Shown: positions 8,173-16,349 of the stretch, piece after piece
How the letters are laid out: each line of letters begins with the position of its first letter
How positions within the stretch are numbered: position 1 is the first letter of the stretch
Source: Chitinophagia bacterium
Lineage (GTDB): Bacteria > Bacteroidota > Bacteroidia > Chitinophagales > Chitinophagaceae
Length of the DNA: 40,707 nucleotides
NCBI GenBank assembly: GCA_021324175.1
Contig: JAJPJP010000185.1
Coordinates: 1 to 40,707, forward strand
Direction: 5' to 3'
Notes under the pieces: model-generated
What the model saw: only the letters and a program-made list of their open reading frames with translations
What the model was told of the DNA's origin: nothing
Databases searched by the model: none
Made by a program: the position numbers and the translations under genes

Positions 8173-9372
8173 ATGAAGGATTGCTTTGTTATCGATGCCG
8201 TCCGAACGCCAATAGGCAAGTACGCTGGATCCTTAAGCACGATAAGACCCGATGACTTGTTAGCGCATGTAATCAGGTCCATTCTCAACCGCAATCCCGG
8301 CATCGACCCTGGTGAAATTGAAGATGTTTTTGCCGGAGCAGCCAATCAGGCCGGAGAAGACAATCGTAATGTTGCCAGGATGGCTGCCTTGTTAGCGGGG
8401 CTTCCTGTCACCGTTGCAGGCTGTACAACCAATCGACTTTGCGCCAGCGGAATGCAATCCATTATGGATGCATCCAGGAGCATCATGTGCGACCAGGGTT
8501 TGGTTATGATTGCCGGTGGCGTGGAAAGCATGACTAGGGCGCCATTTGTGATGGGAAAATCGAGCCAGGCCTTCGGCCGGCACGCCGAGGTTTTTGACAC
8601 CACGATTGGCTGGCGCTTCTCAAACAAGAAGCTTGCTGATCGTTATTTCCCTTTTTCAATGGGAGAAACCGCCGAAAATGTAGCTGACCAATGGAAAATA
8701 TCGAGGCAAGCGCAAGATGGCTTCGCATTGTCGAGCCAGCAAAAATATTTTGAGGCGCTCGACGCTGGTGTTTGGGCAGAAGAAATCTCTCCGATTGAAA
8801 TCCTCGGCGACCAAGAGAACAAGGCGCTTTTTGAAACAGATGAACACCCTAGAAAGTCATCTTTTGATAAATTGGCGGCGTTGAGGCCTGCATTTCGGAA
8901 AGACGGAACCGTTACGGCGGGGAATTCCTCCGGAATCAATGATGGCGCGGCCGCTATTATTCTTGCCAGTGAGGAGGCGATTAAACATTTCAATCTGAAG
9001 CCGCTCGCAAAAATCATTTCGATGGGTGTGGCTGGCGTTGACCCGTCCGTCATGGGAATTGGGCCTGTACCGGCAACGAGAAAGGCTCTAATGCGCGCGG
9101 GACTGACCACGAATGACATTGATCTGATTGAATTAAACGAGGCATTTGCCTCTCAGGCGATCGCCTGCATTCACGACCTGGGGCTAGATCTGGAAAAAGT
9201 CAACGTCAACGGCGGAGCAATCGCAATTGGTCACCCTCTTGGTTGCAGCGGCACGAGAATCGTGACTACCCTCTTGCATGAAATGAGGAGGCGCAAATCG
9301 AAATACGGATTAGCGACGATGTGCGTTGGCGTCGGACAAGGGGCAGCTATCATTTTCGAAGGCGTAACGTGA
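8173..9372 (+). CDS. pcaF: acyl-CoA thiolase, 3-oxoadipyl-CoA type
   Basis: This enzyme cleaves a 3-oxoacyl-CoA with CoA. The 399-residue product has the thiolase catalytic set: Cys90 in LCASGMQSI, His354 in AIGHPLGCSGTRI and Cys384 in MCVGVGQG, with NEAFASQ before them. Stretches such as ANQAGEDNRNVARMA and FDTTIGWRF are characteristic of 3-oxoadipyl-CoA / 3-oxo-5,6-dehydrosuberyl-CoA thiolases (PcaF/PaaJ) of aromatic and phenylacetate breakdown rather than of general acetyl-CoA acetyltransferases. I chose the ATG at 8173; a GTG at 8167 is in frame but lies inside the probable promoter element. No other aromatic-degradation gene is nearby, so the pathway role is inferred from protein sequence only. 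Confidence 0.8.
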   Translation: MKDCFVIDAVRTPIGKYAGSLSTIRPDDLLAHVIRSILNRNPGIDPGEIEDVFAGAANQAGEDNRNVARMAALLAGLPVTVAGCTTNRLCASGMQSIMDASRSIMCDQGLVMIAGGVESMTRAPFVMGKSSQAFGRHAEVFDTTIGWRFSNKKLADRYFPFSMGETAENVADQWKISRQAQDGFALSSQQKYFEALDAGVWAEEISPIEILGDQENKALFETDEHPRKSSFDKLAALRPAFRKDGTVTAGNSSGINDGAAAIILASEEAIKHFNLKPLAKIISMGVAGVDPSVMGIGPVPATRKALMRAGLTTNDIDLIELNEAFASQAIACIHDLGLDLEKVNVNGGAIAIGHPLGCSGTRIVTTLLHEMRRRKSKYGLATMCVGVGQGAAIIFEGVT

Positions 9373-9430
9373 CTTCTCATCATTCAAAGTAGAAATTGAG
9401 CCTGGTATTTGTCGCTAAAGAAAACGTCGT

Positions 9431-10792
9431 TTAGACAAATTCAAAATTTGCAAGACCGGACGAGGGGATGGTCTGCTGCTGGCCTGTTTTCAGATTCTTG
9501 ATGGTGCAAATATCCCGCTCCAACTCTTTGCTGCCAATAATTACGGCAAAGGGTATATTTTTCTTCTCGGCATACTTAAACTGGCGATCAAATTTTGATG
9601 CCTCGTGGAAAAGTTCGCAGGGAATATTCTTCGATCTGAGTAAATGCATCAACTCCAAGGATTTTTCGGCCTCGACAGAGCCCAGGTTAAAGAATAATAT
9701 TTTAGTAGAAACGTATATATCAGAGGGAAATCGCCCCAGTTCTTCCATAGCATCATAAATACGGTCGATCCCGAAAGAAATACCTACTCCCGGCATGCCC
9801 TGTAGATCAAACAGCCCTGTAAGGTCATCATAACGTCCCCCGCCGCCTACACTACCAATCGAAACGCCCTGCGCTTCCACCTCGTATATTGTCCCGGTGT
9901 AATAATTTAAACCCCTCGCCAAGGTAAAATCTATCACGAAAGATGAAAGATTGGAACTTAACCGATTGGAAAGAAATTCAAGCTCTTGAAGCCCGATCCG
10001 GCCAACGGCACTTGGTGATAGTAGTTCGAAAGCCGATTTCAATTTCTCGTCATTGGTCCCGGAAATTGACAAGTACCTGTTGATCCAATTGACTTGTCTT
10101 TTTTCCAAACCCTTTGCGAAGAGCTCCTGATTCACGTGATCAATACCAATTTTTTCCAGTTTATCAATAGCAACTGTAATTGTCGTCAGGTTCTGCTGGC
10201 AGCCGCATAGTTCCGCGAGACCATAAAGGATTTTCCGGTTGTTAATTTTGATCACCACGGTAAGGCCGAGCCTTTCAAAAGCATGAAAATAAATATTGGC
10301 AAATTCGACATCGCTCAGCATAGACCGGGTGCCCACGACGTCAGCATCGAATTGCAGGAATTCACGATACCTGCTTTTTTGAGGCCGGTCTGCGCGCCAG
10401 ACCGGCTGCACCTGATACCGCTTGAATGGAAATGTTAACTGGCTATGGTTCATGGCGACATAACGCGCAAACGGAATGGTAAGATCATAGCGAAGCGCTC
10501 TCTCAGCAATCGCATTGTCATTTTTCCCTGCGAGTATCCTTTCGAACGCTTCGCGCGCTGCCTGGTGTTTAGCAGGATTTTCAAGGCCATTATTGAGAAT
10601 CCGAAATATTAACTTATCGCCCTCCTCGCCATATTTTCCGGTGAGTGTTTCAAGGTTTTCCATCGCAGGAGTTTCCAATGGCTGAAATCCATAAAGTTCA
10701 AAAACTGATCGTATCGACTTTAGAATAAAATCGCGTTTGCGGACGATTTCAGGCCCGAAATCTCTGGTTCCTTGTGGTATGGATGGTTTCAT
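9431..10792 (-). CDS. hisS: histidyl-tRNA synthetase
   Basis: This class II aminoacyl-tRNA synthetase charges tRNA-His in the cytoplasm. The 453-residue protein begins with PSIPQGTRDFGPE, typical of HisRS. It shows motif 2 in SRYREFLQFDADVVG, the HisRS-specific ARGLNYYTGTIYE stretch, the glycine-rich GSVGGGGRYDDL, and motif 3 in GVGISFGIDRI. A C-terminal anticodon-binding domain of about 100 residues follows. Length is normal for Bacteroidota. It lies 41 bases downstream of the phosphotyrosine phosphatase gene on the same strand and has no promoter motif of its own, so the two are probably one operon. Confidence 0.96.
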   Translation of the reverse strand: MKPSIPQGTRDFGPEIVRKRDFILKSIRSVFELYGFQPLETPAMENLETLTGKYGEEGDKLIFRILNNGLENPAKHQAAREAFERILAGKNDNAIAERALRYDLTIPFARYVAMNHSQLTFPFKRYQVQPVWRADRPQKSRYREFLQFDADVVGTRSMLSDVEFANIYFHAFERLGLTVVIKINNRKILYGLAELCGCQQNLTTITVAIDKLEKIGIDHVNQELFAKGLEKRQVNWINRYLSISGTNDEKLKSAFELLSPSAVGRIGLQELEFLSNRLSSNLSSFVIDFTLARGLNYYTGTIYEVEAQGVSIGSVGGGGRYDDLTGLFDLQGMPGVGISFGIDRIYDAMEELGRFPSDIYVSTKILFFNLGSVEAEKSLELMHLLRSKNIPCELFHEASKFDRQFKYAEKKNIPFAVIIGSKELERDICTIKNLKTGQQQTIPSSGLANFEFV

Positions 10793-10833
10793 GTTTGGTT
10801 AATCGTTGATAGGTCAGCGCGCATTGTCTTTGT

Positions 10834-11307
10834 TCAGTTCTGATGTGGTTCCATCTTAGTTTGTTTGACCAGGTATTCGCAGGCATGGTCCAACATATCA
10901 AAAACTTGTTGATATCCCGACTCGGGTCCATACCATGGATCAGGAACATCAAGATTCCGGCCTGGATAGACCAGATTCATAATCAAGTCTACTTTCAAGG
11001 GATTGAACTTCCTTCCGGCAATCGTTCGCATGTCATCGACCACGTCCGACGCCATCGCAAATATGCTGTCAAAACGATCAAAATCACCGGCTACGAACGA
11101 CCTTGACCGCAGATTTCGGATATCGAGGTTGTGCTTTGCCGCTATGTTTTGCGAAAAAAGATGAGGAGGCTCGCCACGATGGTATCCATTCGTCCCTGCG
11201 CTATCAATTTCCCAATTGAGGCCGGCATAAGTTGCCTTTTCGCGCAAAATCCCTTCCGCAAGCGGACTTCTGCATATATTGCCAAGGCAAACCATTAAAA
11301 TTTTCAT
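10834..11307 (-). CDS. low-molecular-weight protein-tyrosine phosphatase
   Basis: The 157-residue cytoplasmic enzyme removes phosphate from tyrosine residues. The P-loop CLGNICRS starts at residue 7 (nucleophile Cys7, Arg13), and the general-acid loop is DPWYG near residue 122; both are complete. The frame is open upstream to 11358, but the ATG at 11307 places the P-loop at the family's usual distance from the N-terminus and follows a TACTTTTG promoter element by four bases. No tyrosine kinase or polysaccharide gene is near, which is where such phosphatases often sit. It probably leads an operon with hisS. Confidence 0.92.
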   Translation of the reverse strand: MKILMVCLGNICRSPLAEGILREKATYAGLNWEIDSAGTNGYHRGEPPHLFSQNIAAKHNLDIRNLRSRSFVAGDFDRFDSIFAMASDVVDDMRTIAGRKFNPLKVDLIMNLVYPGRNLDVPDPWYGPESGYQQVFDMLDHACEYLVKQTKMEPHQN

Positions 11308-11311
11308 GGCG

Positions 11312-11319
11312 CAAAAGTA
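11312..11319 (-). promoter_or_regulatory. TAnnTTTG promoter element of the phosphatase-hisS unit
   Basis: On the minus strand TACTTTTG matches TAnnTTTG exactly and ends four bases (CGCC) before the start codon at 11307. As at the thiolase gene, the transcript would begin at or very near the ATG. A TTG element at the usual spacing is not seen. Confidence 0.4.
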
Positions 11320-11448
11320 AGAAGAAGATGTAAGAATTTTGACGGCCCTGCATCTCAAGAAACATAAGAATTGTGGAATTTAGGCAAGGTGGCATCTTAT
11401 CAGAGTTCCTTCACGGGTTCATTTTGGTTAGACAAAAAACTCCGTTAT

Positions 11449-11646
11449 ATGAACGCCGAATCAATATTGCAACCGGACATTTTCGACAAATCTGCGGGAA
11501 GGAAAAAATGTGTATGGAAATTTCGTATTGCCAGCCATTTTTCAATCGGCGGTATACTAATTAATGTGCTTCAGACGCGACGATATTGTCAATGTTATTC
11601 AGTAAATTGCTAATCCCACTTGCAAAATTCACGAAAAATGGAAAAG
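11449..11646 (+). pseudogene. decayed N-terminus of a TonB energy transducer
   Basis: Read across frames, this stretch resembles the first 60 residues of the intact TonB at 37056. Frame 1 from ATG 11449 gives MNAESILQPDIFD..AGRKK, against MDINKILSADVLDIIFDGRNK. The next frame, from 11510, gives VYGNFVL against DYGAYEL. The third, from 11544, gives NRRYTN, a stop, then a hydrophobic run (ATILSMLFSKLLIPLA) against NRR and the TonB membrane helix. That needs at least two frameshifts, one lost codon and one in-frame stop. The proline-rich and C-terminal TonB domains are absent, so nothing functional remains. It lies directly upstream of the small membrane protein, PstS-like and TPR genes. The identity is my reading by eye. 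Confidence 0.6.
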
Positions 11647-11874
11647 GGTATGCCGGAAGACAGGAGGACCCGAAGTTATGCCCTGATGCGCGCCATCATG
11701 GACTATGGAATGGGTATAATAATTCTCGGAGTTGGTATATTTTTTGTCTTTGCGCCGCGACTCGGGTTCAGCTTCGATATGAGCAATGCTTATCGGTATT
11801 GTATTGCTGGCATCTTTATTCTTTATGGGGGCTGGCGCATTTACCGCGGCTATCAAAAAAATTATTTTCGTTGA
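11638..11874 (+). CDS. small membrane protein heading the PstS-like/TPR operon
   Basis: The 78-residue product has a basic N-terminus (MEKGMPEDRRTRSYALMRA), two hydrophobic helices (around GMGIIILGVGIFFVFAP and YCIAGIFILYGGW) and a basic tail, RIYRGYQKNYFR. I know similar uncharacterised proteins from Chitinophagaceae but no named function. I chose ATG 11638; ATG 11650 is also possible, and a TTG at 11620 opens the frame but falls inside the tonB remnant. Its stop codon TGA shares its last base with the ATG of the PstS-like gene, which argues for translational coupling and a shared role at the inner membrane. Confidence 0.65.
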   Translation: MEKGMPEDRRTRSYALMRAIMDYGMGIIILGVGIFFVFAPRLGFSFDMSNAYRYCIAGIFILYGGWRIYRGYQKNYFR

Positions 11875-12812
11875 TGGCTTGTTTTCTTCGTCATATGCGA
11901 ATTTCGGCCATTTGGATCTTTTTTGGAGTCGGACTCGCGTCGTGCTCCTGCACAAATCAAAGTCGTAGTAAATTTTCGCGGGACACGCCAACTGAAGGAA
12001 CAATCAATATTAGTGTTGACGAATCGTTTAAGCCGGTAATTGACTCAGAAATAAAAGTTTTTGAATCTTCCTTTCCGAATGCTCACATCCTTGTGCATTA
12101 TAAGCCGGAGGCGGCCTGTCTTCGTGACTTGTTTCAGGACAGCACAAGAATGGTAATTGTTACGAGAGGCCTTTCTGAGGCGGAGGAAAGATATTTCAAA
12201 GATTCGATGAACTTCGAGCCGACCTATGATGAGCTGGCAGTAGACGCTGTTGCAGTCATAGTAAACAAAGAGTCCAAAGATTCCATTTTTACCATGGACG
12301 ATATCCGATCTATGCTAAGCGGAACACCCCGTAACGGGCTGCAACCCGTTATGGACGGTACCTCTGCTACAAGCACAGTTCGGTATTTGATAGATTCTGT
12401 TTTGAAGGGTAAGTCGTTGGGAAAGAATGTTACAGCAGCAAAAAGCAGCGAGGGAGTCATAAACTATGTCTCTGATAATAAGAACGGGGTCGGTTTCATT
12501 GGAGTCAGCTGGATCGGGGATCGGGACGATCCACAGCAGCTTCATTTTCGTCAAAAAGTCGAGGTGGCGGCAGTGCAGTGCGAAAGCTGCCTGGGAGAAA
12601 CTTATGTAAAACCTTTTCAGGCAAATATTTATATGGGGAGGTACCCCATGCTTCGAGGACTATATTATATTTTAAAGGAGAACTACAGTGGCATTGGAAA
12701 TAATTTCGTAAATTTTTTGCAGTATGAACGAGGTCAATTAATTTTCCGAAGAGCTTACCTATTGCCCGCAAAAATGTCATTCGAAATTCGTGACGCCCAG
12801 ATCACCAAATAA
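11874..12812 (+). CDS. PstS-like substrate-binding lipoprotein
   Basis: The 312-residue product starts with a signal sequence and lipobox (GLASC, Cys near residue 22), so it is probably a lipoprotein. The mature part resembles phosphate-type periplasmic binding proteins: TINISVDESFKPVIDSEI, AVIVNKESKDSIFTMDDIRSML, then DGTSATSTVRYL and GVGFIGVSW, the positions that line the anion pocket in PstS. No PstA, PstB or PstC genes are present, so it is unlikely to feed an ABC transporter here. It overlaps the preceding small membrane gene by one base. ATG 11895 is an alternative start. In related genomes, as I recall, such a gene follows tonB; here the upstream tonB is a remnant. Confidence 0.75.
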   Translation: MACFLRHMRISAIWIFFGVGLASCSCTNQSRSKFSRDTPTEGTINISVDESFKPVIDSEIKVFESSFPNAHILVHYKPEAACLRDLFQDSTRMVIVTRGLSEAEERYFKDSMNFEPTYDELAVDAVAVIVNKESKDSIFTMDDIRSMLSGTPRNGLQPVMDGTSATSTVRYLIDSVLKGKSLGKNVTAAKSSEGVINYVSDNKNGVGFIGVSWIGDRDDPQQLHFRQKVEVAAVQCESCLGETYVKPFQANIYMGRYPMLRGLYYILKENYSGIGNNFVNFLQYERGQLIFRRAYLLPAKMSFEIRDAQITK

Positions 12813-12861
12813 TTGCACAATTAAATACATACATTTACAAACTAAAAATGGCAATTCAACA

Positions 12862-14532
12862 ATGAAGAAAATCTCTCTTAGTTTCAGTCGCGCGGTCGCG
12901 TTATTGCTAGCCGGAAATGTTGCCTTTGGCCAATCGGTGGAACAGGGCAAAAAATTTCTTTACTATGAACGCTATAAAAGCGCTAAGGAGACCCTGGAAA
13001 AAGTGCTGCAGGCAAACCCCAACGACCTCAGCGCAGTCTACTGGCTTGGGCAAACTTTACTGGCCCCAAAGGACAATAGGGATACTGCTGCCGCAAAAGC
13101 CCTCTATCAGAAGAGCCTTATGTCGAACGGAACAGCACCAATCATTCTTTGCGGGATGGGGGAAATTGAGCTCCTCGAGGGTAAAAACAGCGATGCAAGA
13201 CAACATTTTGAAACTGCAATTAGCCTTACTAAGGCAAAGGATATTGAAATATTCAATGCAGTTGGCCGAGCAAATTCGGACTATGACATGAAGGCTGGTG
13301 ATCCCAACTACGCGATACAAAAACTAACTGAAGCCACCCAAATAAAAAAGTTTAACGATGCAGAAACTTTTGTGTTGATGGGCGACGCGTACCGCAAACT
13401 GGTTGACGGTGGAAACGCAGTAGTTAACTACACGAAGGCTTTACAAATCCAGCCCAACCTGGCCGAAGCCGAGTACAAGATTGGTAAGATTTACCTCAGC
13501 CAAAACAACCGTGAATATTTCCTGCCGGCATTCGAAAAGGCCGTTCAAATGGATCAGGCATATGCCCCGGCCTATTACGAACTTTATTATTATTGGTATT
13601 ATCATGACGTCAACAAAGCGGGGGAATATCTGGATAAATATGTCGCCAATACTGACCAGGGTCCGGAGATGGAATTTTCTAAGGCAGAATATCTTTGGGC
13701 TTCAGGTAAATTTGCCGAAGCTAAATCCAAATCTCAGGAATTGATCACCCAATATGGAGATAAAGTGGCCCCAAGAATGTATCGCCTGCTTGCTTTCGCG
13801 GAAGACACGCTTGGAGATCCAGCTTCCGCTAAGCGAGATATGCTGACTTACTTTAGTAAGGAAACAGATACTTCAAAAATTCGTGGTTCGTATTATGAAT
13901 TGCTCGCTAAAGATGACGGAAAGTCGACAGATTCCCTCATACAACTGGAAGCCTTTAAATACTATGGAATGGCAATTCAGAAAGACAGTATGCCTGAAGA
14001 CAAAAACCGATATATCGCAGAAGCCACCGCGCTGGCCAAAAGCACGGGAAACAAGCGGGCTCAGGCCCAGCTTGCTGAGCTGGTTTATAAAACGAAGAAA
14101 AATCCGACCCAGACAGACTTGTACAATTGGGGAATGGGTTATTACCAAGCCGGTGAATATAAAACATCAGACAGTATTTTCTGTGGCATGTATGAAACTC
14201 AGTATCCGGATCAGATTTATGGATTCCTCTGGTGTGCCCGAAGTAAACATGCACAGGATGATTCGACCAGTTCGGGTGGCGTCGCCGTTGACGCTTATGA
14301 AAAACTAGCCCAGTTCGCACGAAGTAGCCCCGATTCGGCTAAATTCAAGTCACAGGCCATAGAAGCTTATTCCTATCTTGCTGTTTATGCCAACAATGTC
14401 AAAAAGGATAAACAGGCTGCAATTGGGTACTTGGAAAAAATTCTCGAAGTAGATCCGAATAACGCTTCTGCCAAACAATTTATAGAGGCTCTGGAGAAAA
14501 AGCCCGCGCAAAGACCGAGAGCTACCAAATAG
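12862..14532 (+). CDS. exported tetratricopeptide-repeat protein
   Basis: The 556-residue product has a signal peptide (residues 1-22, ending AFGQ) and then a chain of TPR helices from start to finish, for example residues 31-60 (RYKSAKETLEKVLQANPNDL) and the C-terminal QAAIGYLEKILEVDPNNASA. It has no catalytic domain. TPR proteins serve as assembly or interaction scaffolds, here probably in the periplasm. It follows the PstS-like gene after 49 bases and ends with a strong terminator. Partner and function are unknown; it may work with the PstS-like lipoprotein and a TonB system. I took ATG 12862 because it starts the signal peptide; the open frame before it overlaps the upstream gene. Confidence 0.8.
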   Translation: MKKISLSFSRAVALLLAGNVAFGQSVEQGKKFLYYERYKSAKETLEKVLQANPNDLSAVYWLGQTLLAPKDNRDTAAAKALYQKSLMSNGTAPIILCGMGEIELLEGKNSDARQHFETAISLTKAKDIEIFNAVGRANSDYDMKAGDPNYAIQKLTEATQIKKFNDAETFVLMGDAYRKLVDGGNAVVNYTKALQIQPNLAEAEYKIGKIYLSQNNREYFLPAFEKAVQMDQAYAPAYYELYYYWYYHDVNKAGEYLDKYVANTDQGPEMEFSKAEYLWASGKFAEAKSKSQELITQYGDKVAPRMYRLLAFAEDTLGDPASAKRDMLTYFSKETDTSKIRGSYYELLAKDDGKSTDSLIQLEAFKYYGMAIQKDSMPEDKNRYIAEATALAKSTGNKRAQAQLAELVYKTKKNPTQTDLYNWGMGYYQAGEYKTSDSIFCGMYETQYPDQIYGFLWCARSKHAQDDSTSSGGVAVDAYEKLAQFARSSPDSAKFKSQAIEAYSYLAVYANNVKKDKQAAIGYLEKILEVDPNNASAKQFIEALEKKPAQRPRATK

Positions 14533-14554
14533 CAAATTGGCGAAAAAATTTTGA

Positions 14555-14590
14555 CCCCTTGTAGCTTCTTGCGCAAGGGGTTTCTGTTTT
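14555..14590 (+). terminator. intrinsic terminator after the TPR gene
   Basis: CCCCTTG (14555-14561) pairs perfectly with CAAGGGG (14574-14580) across a 12-base loop, followed by TTTCTGTTTTT. It closes the small membrane/PstS-like/TPR operon and isolates it from the nuo promoter that begins 25 bases later. Confidence 0.85.
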
Positions 14591-14614
14591 TGTGCGATTT
14601 GTTTCTCCAATTAA

Positions 14615-14644
14615 TTGGAAATTAACCTCGTTGCCTTATTTTTG
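14615..14644 (+). promoter_or_regulatory. Bacteroidota-type promoter of the nuo operon
   Basis: TTG at 14615-14617, 19 bases, then TATTTTTG at 14637-14644 matches the TTG-N19-TAnnTTTG consensus of the Bacteroidota primary sigma factor exactly. Transcription would begin near 14650, giving a leader of about 16 bases before the nuoA ATG at 14666. Confidence 0.75.
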
Positions 14645-14665
14645 CGACGACATAATAGTTTTTCG

Positions 14666-15081
14666 ATGAACGAAAATATTCTGCAGGTGTCTGCAGCAAA
14701 TGGCACAAGTTCAATTAACTATTCCCCGTTGGCATACAACTAATCTTCGCAGCGATATTCGTTTTTGCCGTTTTGGCGATCGCCAGTGTTTTGGGACCCA
14801 GAAGAAAGACCGAAGAAAAACTTCGAAATTTTGAAAGTGGAATTGAATCCGTGGGAAACGCCCGTCAACCAATGTCTGTCAAGTATTTTCTGGTTGCCAT
14901 TTTGTTTGTACTCTTCGATGTGGAAGTTATTTTTTTTTATCCTTACGCAGTTAATTTCAAAGCATTTGCCGCATCAGGGCACGGTTGGGAAACGTTTTCC
15001 GCTGTTCTGCTTTTTATAGCCTTTTTTTTGGCCGGATTTGTTTACATTATCAAAAAAGGAGCTTTGCAGTGGGAAGATTGA
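14666..15081 (+). CDS. nuoA: NADH-quinone oxidoreductase subunit A, interrupted by a one-base frameshift
   Basis: NuoA is a three-helix membrane subunit of complex I. The start at 14666 gives MNENILQVSAANGTSS, then INYSPLAYN and a TAA at 14741-14743. One base earlier in frame, the rest of NuoA continues: QLIFAAIFVF, GPRRKTEEKLRNFESG, SVKYFLVAILFVLFDVEVIF and the end at 15081. Adding one C to TAC-AAC (14735-14740) restores a 138-residue protein of normal size, reading PLAYQLIF. As given, the reading frame is broken. The remaining 13 nuo genes are intact, so a sequencing or assembly error is a serious possibility; I see no slippery sequence that would argue for programmed frameshifting. Confidence 0.8.
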
Positions 15082-15191
15082 CGGACGTTTCCAATTCCGG
15101 ATGACTTGTGTTGGCTTAACATTAACGCACGATAAATTGTTATGTGAGAGAGTAGTTCAAAAAATGAGAATTAAATAAATCACATTAATCT

Positions 15192-15782
15192 ATGCCCCGT
15201 CCAGTTCGATTTAATATACACCCCATAGCGGCTGATACAAAAGACAGTATCACTATGGTGGATATGCCCGAGGGCTATACCGGCGTAGGTTTCTTCGCGA
15301 CAAAGATGAGTGACGTAGTCGGTCTCGCCAGAAAAAACTCAATGTGGCCACTTCCGTTTGCCACTTCCTGTTGTGGAATAGAGTTTATGGCAACGATGGC
15401 ATCTCATTATGATTTTGCAAGATTTGGCGCTGAGCGATTAGGTTTCTCTCCCAGACAGTGCGATTTGCTCATGGTTATGGGAACCATAGCGAAGAAAATG
15501 GGTCCTGTCTTAAAACAAGTCTATTTACAAATGACTGAACCCAGATGGGTTATGGCAGTTGGAGCCTGCGCATCGAGTGGCGGCATATTTGATACTTATT
15601 CGGTGCTTCAGGGGATTGACCAAGTGGTGCCAGTTGATGTGTATGTGCCTGGCTGCCCGCCGCGTCCAGAAGCGATATTGGATGGATTTATTAAGATCCA
15701 GGATCTGGTTGGTCAGGAAAGCCTACGGAGAAGAAATAGCGACAGGTATAAAAATTTGTTGGCGAGCTATGGAATCCAGTAA
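15192..15782 (+). CDS. nuoB: NADH-quinone oxidoreductase subunit B
   Basis: NuoB sits at the junction of the peripheral and membrane arms of complex I and holds cluster N2, the last iron-sulfur centre before quinone. The four ligands are all present: Cys60 and Cys61 in TSCCGIEFM, Cys126 in GACASSGG and Cys155 in PGCPPRPE. The 196-residue length is normal. The gene follows nuoA after 110 bases, an unusually long gap in this operon, and its end lies 22 bases before the chosen nuoC start. Confidence 0.96.
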   Translation: MPRPVRFNIHPIAADTKDSITMVDMPEGYTGVGFFATKMSDVVGLARKNSMWPLPFATSCCGIEFMATMASHYDFARFGAERLGFSPRQCDLLMVMGTIAKKMGPVLKQVYLQMTEPRWVMAVGACASSGGIFDTYSVLQGIDQVVPVDVYVPGCPPRPEAILDGFIKIQDLVGQESLRRRNSDRYKNLLASYGIQ

Positions 15783-15804
15783 GAAAATTAACCGGGCGGG
15801 AAGC

Positions 15805-16320
15805 ATGAGTTTGACAAACGAAACAATTAGAACGAGAATTACCGAAAAATTTGGTGATCAGGTCACAAATTTCGAAGAATCTTATGGGATGCTGAGTTTT
15901 GAAGCGCCAAAGGAGCTCAATTTGAAAGTGCTGCAATACCTCTATGATAGCGAAGAGCTGCGGTTTCAGTTCCTAACTGATCTGACTGCGGTTCACTTCC
16001 CCGATCAGGCGGGACGAGAACTTGCCGTAGTATATCATCTGCACAACCTTGTTGACAACGTGCGTATCAGATTTAAAATTTTTACTGATATAAAAACGCC
16101 CGAAATATTTACCGCGACGCAATTGTATTCCTCAGCGAACTGGATGGAACGTGAAACTTTTGATTTTTTTGGAGTCAATTTCGTAGGTCACCCCAATCTT
16201 AGAAGGATCTTGAACGTCGACGAGATGAATTATTTTCCCTTGCTGAAGCAATATCCTTTGGAAGACCAAACAAGAATTGACAAAGATGATGCGATGTTCG
16301 GGAGAAAAGGAACATTATAA
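15805..16320 (+). CDS. nuoC: NADH-quinone oxidoreductase subunit C
   Basis: NuoC is the 30-kDa-type subunit of the complex I connecting module, here separate from NuoD. The signature ERETFDFFGVNFVGHPNLRR is complete near the C-terminus. I chose ATG 15805, which follows GGGCGGGAAG and yields 171 residues; an in-frame ATG at 15769 would add 12 residues and overlap nuoB by 14 bases. The frame is open further upstream, but only as a shadow of nuoB. Confidence 0.93.
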   Translation: MSLTNETIRTRITEKFGDQVTNFEESYGMLSFEAPKELNLKVLQYLYDSEELRFQFLTDLTAVHFPDQAGRELAVVYHLHNLVDNVRIRFKIFTDIKTPEIFTATQLYSSANWMERETFDFFGVNFVGHPNLRRILNVDEMNYFPLLKQYPLEDQTRIDKDDAMFGRKGTL

Positions 16321-16349
16321 GGGCTTCACAATATTACATTTTGAAAAAG

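Noticed and set aside
8643-9119. A 158-codon minus-strand frame within the thiolase gene
   Set aside because: Antisense shadow of a well-conserved thiolase coding region.
11371-11613. An 80-codon plus-strand frame that could be a new small gene
   Set aside because: Its second half reads as one piece of a TonB N-terminus whose continuation lies in other frames, so I treat it as a remnant.
14735-14743. Programmed frameshifting in nuoA
   Set aside because: No slippery heptamer or downstream stem is visible, and programmed frameshifting is not known for nuoA.
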